Positions 59,850 to 64,000 of a stretch of 64,000 nt of DNA are shown here, piece by piece. Within the stretch, counting starts at the first letter, position 1; each line of letters begins with the position of its first letter. Location of the stretch: contig JBNAVJ010000005.1 of assembly GCA_049700455.1 (NCBI GenBank), forward strand, positions 1-64,000, given 5' to 3'. The notes beneath the pieces are model-generated. The model was not told the origin of the DNA. It worked only from the letters and a program-made list of their open reading frames with translations, and did not search any database. The stretch is from JBNAVJ01 sp049700455. GTDB lineage: Bacteria > Bacteroidota > Ignavibacteria > Tepidaquicellales > Tepidaquicellaceae. The translations under genes and the position numbers were made by a program.

Positions 59850-60817
59850 TTAAATACTGACGAATTGATTTTTATTCCATACATACAATTAAAATGTTTT
59901 TTTGGACAACTGGAACGCCCAATTTTCGTACAGGGGCGACAGCCAATTTCATTATTTTCAAAAACTGTAGTAGTTGATAATTGAGGAAAGAAGCCAAATT
60001 CTTTTACAGTACTTCCAAAAAAAACAAATGTTTTTTTATTCATTGCTTCAGAGAGATGCAGAATACCACTATCATTACATACAACAAATTCACTGTAGAA
60101 CACAAGGCTTATAAGTTGTTTAAAATCGGTTTTACCACATAAATTTATACAATTATTCAGTCTGGCTTCAAGATATGAGCAAATTTCTAAGTCAGCAGGA
60201 GTGTTATCCCCCACTAAAACAATCTTTCCCAAAAAATGAGATGAAAATTTTTCGAATAGTTTTGCAAACAGTTCTTTTGGAAAAGTCTTGGTAAAATGCC
60301 CGGCTGATGGAGCAAGTACTATATATTTATCAAAGAGTAAATGTTGAGGATTTAAATTTTCAAGTAACGGAACAAACCTATGTGAGACATTTAGAGCCAC
60401 CTTAGAAAGGGTCAGAAGATATCTTTTATAAACGGGGATAATGTCTTTGAAAAAATTAATCTTAAAGTAAATGAGGAAAAATTTTTTAAAATAATCCTTT
60501 TTAAATCTGACTTTTCGAGATGGTAAAAATAAAGTAAGTATCCTTGTTTTTAAATGATTGCTCAGGTCAAAGACTAAATCATAACGATTGACATTCAAAC
60601 TTTTTCTAATATTTAAAAGGCTATCCGCAGGACTTACTGTTATTATTTTATTAATAAAGGAAAACGACTCTAAAAGTTGTTTATATTTCTCTTTCACAAG
60701 AAAATGAATCTCAGTATCAGGGAAAGTTTTTTTCAACTCCTTTAAAAAGTTATATGTCAACACTACATCACCAAAAGAGGATAAACGAATTACAAGAATT
60801 CTCCTGAAGTTTCTCAT
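59846..60817 (-). CDS. Glycosyltransferase family 9 protein (heptosyltransferase-like)
   Basis: 323 residues, GT9: RRILVIRLSSFGDVVLTYNF at the start, IVLAPSAGHFTKTFPKELF, and VVCNDSGILHLSEAMNKKTFVFFG. A Cys-rich C-terminal end (CRPCTKIGRSSCPKKHFNC) is a feature of the family. Role in LPS or glycan assembly; acceptor unknown. It lies 3 bases after bshC. Confidence 0.87.
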   Translation of the reverse strand: MRNFRRILVIRLSSFGDVVLTYNFLKELKKTFPDTEIHFLVKEKYKQLLESFSFINKIITVSPADSLLNIRKSLNVNRYDLVFDLSNHLKTRILTLFLPSRKVRFKKDYFKKFFLIYFKINFFKDIIPVYKRYLLTLSKVALNVSHRFVPLLENLNPQHLLFDKYIVLAPSAGHFTKTFPKELFAKLFEKFSSHFLGKIVLVGDNTPADLEICSYLEARLNNCINLCGKTDFKQLISLVFYSEFVVCNDSGILHLSEAMNKKTFVFFGSTVKEFGFFPQLSTTTVFENNEIGCRPCTKIGRSSCPKKHFNCMYGIKINSSVFK

Positions 60818-60820
60818 TTT

Positions 60821-62467
60821 TCAGGGTTCTGCGATAGTAATTAATTGATGATAAGAAGGTCCAGGTTGAATGGATTCAATCAATCTTGTTATAAAATCAA
60901 AGCCATATTTATTAACAAAATAGGTAATATTAAAAAACCTTTCCTGCAAAACTCCCTCAGGATACAGCATATTTAAATATGTCTGAAGTTTTGAAACATT
61001 TGTCTCATTGAGTTTTGCTTGAACATCAAGGAACTTTCGCTGGAAGTTTTCAATAATCTCAAGATATTTATCCTTTCGATTTTTCAGTCCCTCAGTTAGA
61101 GATTTATCAATTTGTTCGATTTTCCCTGTAAGCTTGTAGGTAACAGCATTAATTTCATCAAAGTAATCAGCAAAGATATCCTCAACTTTAATCTCATTCA
61201 CTTTATACATCATCTTATTTCTCAATAGTCCTTCTTCATAAAATAGTTCAAGGGGCAGTTCATATTTATCAAAAAATGCGGCTACCCTCCTCTCAACAAG
61301 TGTAACAGAACTTCTTGGATAAATTATAGGCATTGGGACGTCAAATAAACTATAAACTTCTTTCAATTGAGAGAAATATGCTATCTCAGAGGGACCGGCA
61401 ATATAGGTAACTGTTGGCAATAAATAATCCTGAGTTATAGGCCTCAATACAACATTGGGACTAAAACATTCAGGATTTGTATATAATATGGAAAACAGTT
61501 CCTCTTCAGAAAATTTTTGCCGTGAGTTTCGTAAACCGAAAGCACCATCAGTTTTAGGTTCAATGGCATATCTGTTTCCCTGATATGTGAAGAAAAGATT
61601 TATGGGTCGCGGCTTAACCTGTGGTTCGTACGTCTGTTCAATAACTGCAGAAATTTCAATCACACTTTCACAACTGCGGGGATAATTACGTAATTCTTTT
61701 TCAAAAATAGGTATTACAAGATTTTTTATTTCAATATCAGCAGGATTTAAAAGAATTATACCTACATCTCCAAGCAGTAGCTGAAAGAACCTCCCGAATG
61801 CAACCGGGAAACTAACACCGGGTTGATAGCAGTCCCTGATTAAATCAATAAGTTTAGGCGAAAATTCAGTTTCTAAAAGACACTCCTGAAGTTCATCTAT
61901 AAATTTTGTAATACTATTGTCAAAAACGATGCTGGAAATAGGTTTAAGATACCGTTCCTGCTCTTGACCGTTTTCAAAATAACTAATCTTCTGTATTTTA
62001 TTCCCGGCATTTAAGACATTGATGCTATTAACCTCAAGAAAATCGTGATCATCTGTTTCCATCCAAAAAACAGGAACAAATTGGTAATCAGGATACTTCT
62101 CTGATAAGAGATTTGAGAGCTGGAGAGTATTGATTGCCTTATAAAGAGTATAGATGTTACCTGTCAGGATACCTACTTGCTGACCAGTCACAACAGCAAA
62201 AGTTTTTTCATTTCTCAATTTTTCAATATTTAAAAAAACCTTTTCCCCAGCTCCAAAAAGTTTATTTTGTTTGGTTAGAATGTCACAGAGAACATTACGA
62301 GTTATAGATTCGGGAGGATAATTATTCTTTTTCTGATTAATTACCTTACTAAAAGCAGCCGGGTCAGAAAAAACACCGTTAAAAAATGCTTCTACTTTAG
62401 AAGGTTCAGAAATGTAATCAAGGAACAAATCGTTAACGTCAGGCAAGTTCCTGTATTCTACTTTCAC
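60821..62467 (-). CDS. bshC: Bacillithiol biosynthesis cysteine-adding enzyme BshC
   Basis: 548 residues matching BshC: VVTGQQVGILTGNIYTLYKAI (Rossmann-like core), VPVFWMETDDHDFLEVN, VVLRPITQDYLLPTVTYIAGPSEIAYF and a C-terminal coiled coil (about 440-520). It adds cysteine to GlcN-malate in the last step of bacillithiol synthesis. bshA and bshB are not in the window. It is the first gene of a three-gene minus run and is divergent from the beta-helix gene. Confidence 0.94.
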   Translation of the reverse strand: MKVEYRNLPDVNDLFLDYISEPSKVEAFFNGVFSDPAAFSKVINQKKNNYPPESITRNVLCDILTKQNKLFGAGEKVFLNIEKLRNEKTFAVVTGQQVGILTGNIYTLYKAINTLQLSNLLSEKYPDYQFVPVFWMETDDHDFLEVNSINVLNAGNKIQKISYFENGQEQERYLKPISSIVFDNSITKFIDELQECLLETEFSPKLIDLIRDCYQPGVSFPVAFGRFFQLLLGDVGIILLNPADIEIKNLVIPIFEKELRNYPRSCESVIEISAVIEQTYEPQVKPRPINLFFTYQGNRYAIEPKTDGAFGLRNSRQKFSEEELFSILYTNPECFSPNVVLRPITQDYLLPTVTYIAGPSEIAYFSQLKEVYSLFDVPMPIIYPRSSVTLVERRVAAFFDKYELPLELFYEEGLLRNKMMYKVNEIKVEDIFADYFDEINAVTYKLTGKIEQIDKSLTEGLKNRKDKYLEIIENFQRKFLDVQAKLNETNVSKLQTYLNMLYPEGVLQERFFNITYFVNKYGFDFITRLIESIQPGPSYHQLITIAEP

Positions 62468-62548
62468 TTTTGGAACAATTTACTTATTTTGGAAATATTT
62501 AAGTAAGTTAAATAATTATTTATAAATATTAAATCAATTTAGTTGTCT

Positions 62549-64000
62549 ATGAAAAAGGTAATTTTGAGCCTGGTGGGACTTCTTTTGATGGCAAAAGGTG
62601 TTTTTGCCATTTATGTTACTCCGGGAAACTACAAATCCTGGACACTTGATAGTCTTGTGGTATATTCAAATGGTCATATTACCCATTCCAACGGGATTTA
62701 TTATTTCAACGATACCCTCGTTGTATCTCAGTCAGATACAATTAAGATATTGTCAAATACCACAATAAAAATGGCTCTTAAGGGATTTATTAATGTGTAC
62801 GGGACTTTTATCATTAATCCCCCCGACTCAGTTAAGGTTACTGCAATAGATACAACACAAAAATTTATCGGTTTCAAGCTCGATTCCCTAAGTGATGCCT
62901 CAGTATTCAAGCGATTGATTATGGAATATGGGAATTCCATTTATCTTATGTATTGTGATATGCTGATTGATAGTTGTACTTTAAGATACAATTATTATTA
63001 TACCTCAGGGTTAAGAAGCGGAACAATTTATCTGTTTTTTTCCAGCCCTACAATTTCTAATAATAAGATTTTTCGTAATATAAGGGCTGCTATTGCATCT
63101 GGAGCCAACGTTTCATCTTCACCCAAAATAATTAACAATCTCATTTATGAAAATGACCTGGAAAACTATAATACACCACAGATAAATCTTGGAGCAGCTT
63201 CTTCTCTCCCTATAATTATAAGAGGCAATATCATACGTGGGGGATTAGCAACAAACTCCGGAGGTATTTCAGTATTACCTGTTGGTACAGTACCATTTAT
63301 ACTGATTGAAAATAATATAATAAAAAATAACCGATATGGGATAGCATTACAGGGTTCAAACATTAACGCATATATAGTAAATAATATCATCGATAGCAAT
63401 AACATTCAAGGATTGCCTTTGCTGGGAGGTAGTGGACTTAACTTCAACGGTACCTCGACTCTGCAAGCAATAGTTAGTAGAAACAAGATAAGATGGAATC
63501 TGTGGGGCATTACAATTCAGAATACTGCAAAGCCTAATCTCGGCAATCTTACTACCCCTGATACAACCGATATAGGTCTTAACTGGATATATGGCAACTC
63601 TCATAACGACACAATATTCGACCTGTATAATAACACTCCTGACTCAATCTGGGCTCAAAATAATTGGTGGGGTACTACCATTGTTGACTCAATTGAATCG
63701 CACATTTTTCATAAACCAGATAATCCATCATTAGGTTTTGTTAATTACATTCCCTTTAGGATTACAACAGATATTTATTCAGGTTTATATCAAAAGAGTA
63801 TGTTGGGATATAAATTATTTGAAGCATTTCCAAATCCGTTTAATATTACAACCACAATTTCATTTGAGTTATACGAGAAAGGCTATGTATCTCTTTACAT
63901 TTTTGACGTCACGGGAAGAAAATTACATACATTAGTTAATGGGCAACAACTTCTTCCAGGTCTTCACAGATATCTTTTTAATGCGGAACAACTTGCAGGT
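62549..64000 (+). CDS. Secreted right-handed beta-helix protein with T9SS tail (3'-truncated by window end)
   Basis: From an ATG at 62549 the frame is open to the last base, 484 codons. Signal peptide to about 20 (ends GVFA). The body has beta-helix repeats: SPTISNNKIFRNIRAAIASG, SPKIINNLIYEN, LIENNIIKNNRYGIALQG and YIVNNIIDSNN, the NosD/pectate-lyase-like pattern. Near the end a T9SS sorting motif, LFEAFPNPFNITTTISFEL, and DVTGRKLHTLVNG are visible, so most of the protein is present. No catalytic residues can be named; a carbohydrate-related role is possible. Confidence 0.85.
   Translation, partial: MKKVILSLVGLLLMAKGVFAIYVTPGNYKSWTLDSLVVYSNGHITHSNGIYYFNDTLVVSQSDTIKILSNTTIKMALKGFINVYGTFIINPPDSVKVTAIDTTQKFIGFKLDSLSDASVFKRLIMEYGNSIYLMYCDMLIDSCTLRYNYYYTSGLRSGTIYLFFSSPTISNNKIFRNIRAAIASGANVSSSPKIINNLIYENDLENYNTPQINLGAASSLPIIIRGNIIRGGLATNSGGISVLPVGTVPFILIENNIIKNNRYGIALQGSNINAYIVNNIIDSNNIQGLPLLGGSGLNFNGTSTLQAIVSRNKIRWNLWGITIQNTAKPNLGNLTTPDTTDIGLNWIYGNSHNDTIFDLYNNTPDSIWAQNNWWGTTIVDSIESHIFHKPDNPSLGFVNYIPFRITTDIYSGLYQKSMLGYKLFEAFPNPFNITTTISFELYEKGYVSLYIFDVTGRKLHTLVNGQQLLPGLHRYLFNAEQLAG

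Overview
The window is AT-rich, almost fully coding DNA from a free-living bacterium of the Bacteroidota/Chlorobiota/Ignavibacteria group, most like an Ignavibacterium/Melioribacter-type organism. This is inferred from the type IX secretion sorting tails with the NYPNPFNP-type motif, four TonB-dependent receptors, SpoIIE-type phosphatase signalling, BshC, a Bacteroidota-like tmRNA tag and frequent GTG/TTG starts. No phage, transposon, plasmid or CRISPR locus was seen. The genes look vertically inherited and of similar composition.

Layout. 1-3 kb: the front part of a secreted beta-propeller protein (cut by the window edge), a small Cys-rich exported protein, and a stand-alone class II aminoacyl-tRNA-synthetase-like enzyme behind a 620-base leader with two perfect hairpins. 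3-13.5 kb (minus): a tight nine-gene run with a TonB receptor, a T9SS cargo protein, DUF47 plus PiT phosphate transporter, SdiA-regulated lipoprotein, YihY, a SpoIIE-type PP2C and a TPR protein. 13.6-16.8 kb: a haem/siderophore-type TonB receptor and a small membrane protein. 16.9-21.5 kb: gamma carbonic anhydrase and a vitamin B12 operon (cobalamin riboswitch, btuB, cobO, and a beta-propeller lipoprotein resembling Bacteroides BtuG). 21.5-24.1 kb: dCMP deaminase, a small kinase, a lipoprotein and a serine-palmitoyltransferase-like enzyme, divergent from an epimerase followed by argS.

26.9-37.3 kb: an HTH-like protein, a Lys-rich exported protein, DUF2461, CDGSH and alpha/beta-hydrolase genes, tRNA-His, then an ECF sigma factor, a TlpA-like lipoprotein, dxr, rseP, an SDR, pyruvate kinase and a DUF3298-type lipoprotein. 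37.4-39.5 kb: groES-groEL under a clear sigma-70-type promoter with a degenerate CIRCE operator. 39.5-44.3 kb (minus): a TIGR02757 protein, miaA and a 995-residue T9SS cargo protein. 44.35-49.2 kb (plus): an LppM-like lipoprotein that has no ATG/GTG/TTG start, then rpmH-rnpA-yidD-yidC and a GT9 glycosyltransferase, preceded by a strongly self-complementary leader. 49.25-49.6 kb: tmRNA (ssrA). 49.7-56.3 kb (minus): a DUF3098-like protein, an M20 peptidase, a TonB/PstS-like/TPR module and an L,D-transpeptidase. 56.5-62.5 kb (minus): a T9SS cargo protein, an RlmI-like methyltransferase, GT9 and bshC. From 62.5 kb (plus): a right-handed beta-helix T9SS protein, cut by the window end.

How it fits together: much of the window concerns the cell envelope. 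It covers outer-membrane uptake powered by TonB, surface-sorted beta-propeller and beta-helix proteins, membrane protein insertion (YidC/YidD), regulated intramembrane proteolysis (RseP), peptidoglycan or lipoprotein cross-linking (L,D-transpeptidase) and possible sphingolipid synthesis. Around these sit core housekeeping genes. The most notable points are the btuB-cobO-BtuG-like operon with a readable translational riboswitch platform, the lipoprotein gene with an apparent ATT start, the structured rpmH leader, the SPT/epimerase pair, and a terminator-like hairpin abutting the start codon of a peptidase.
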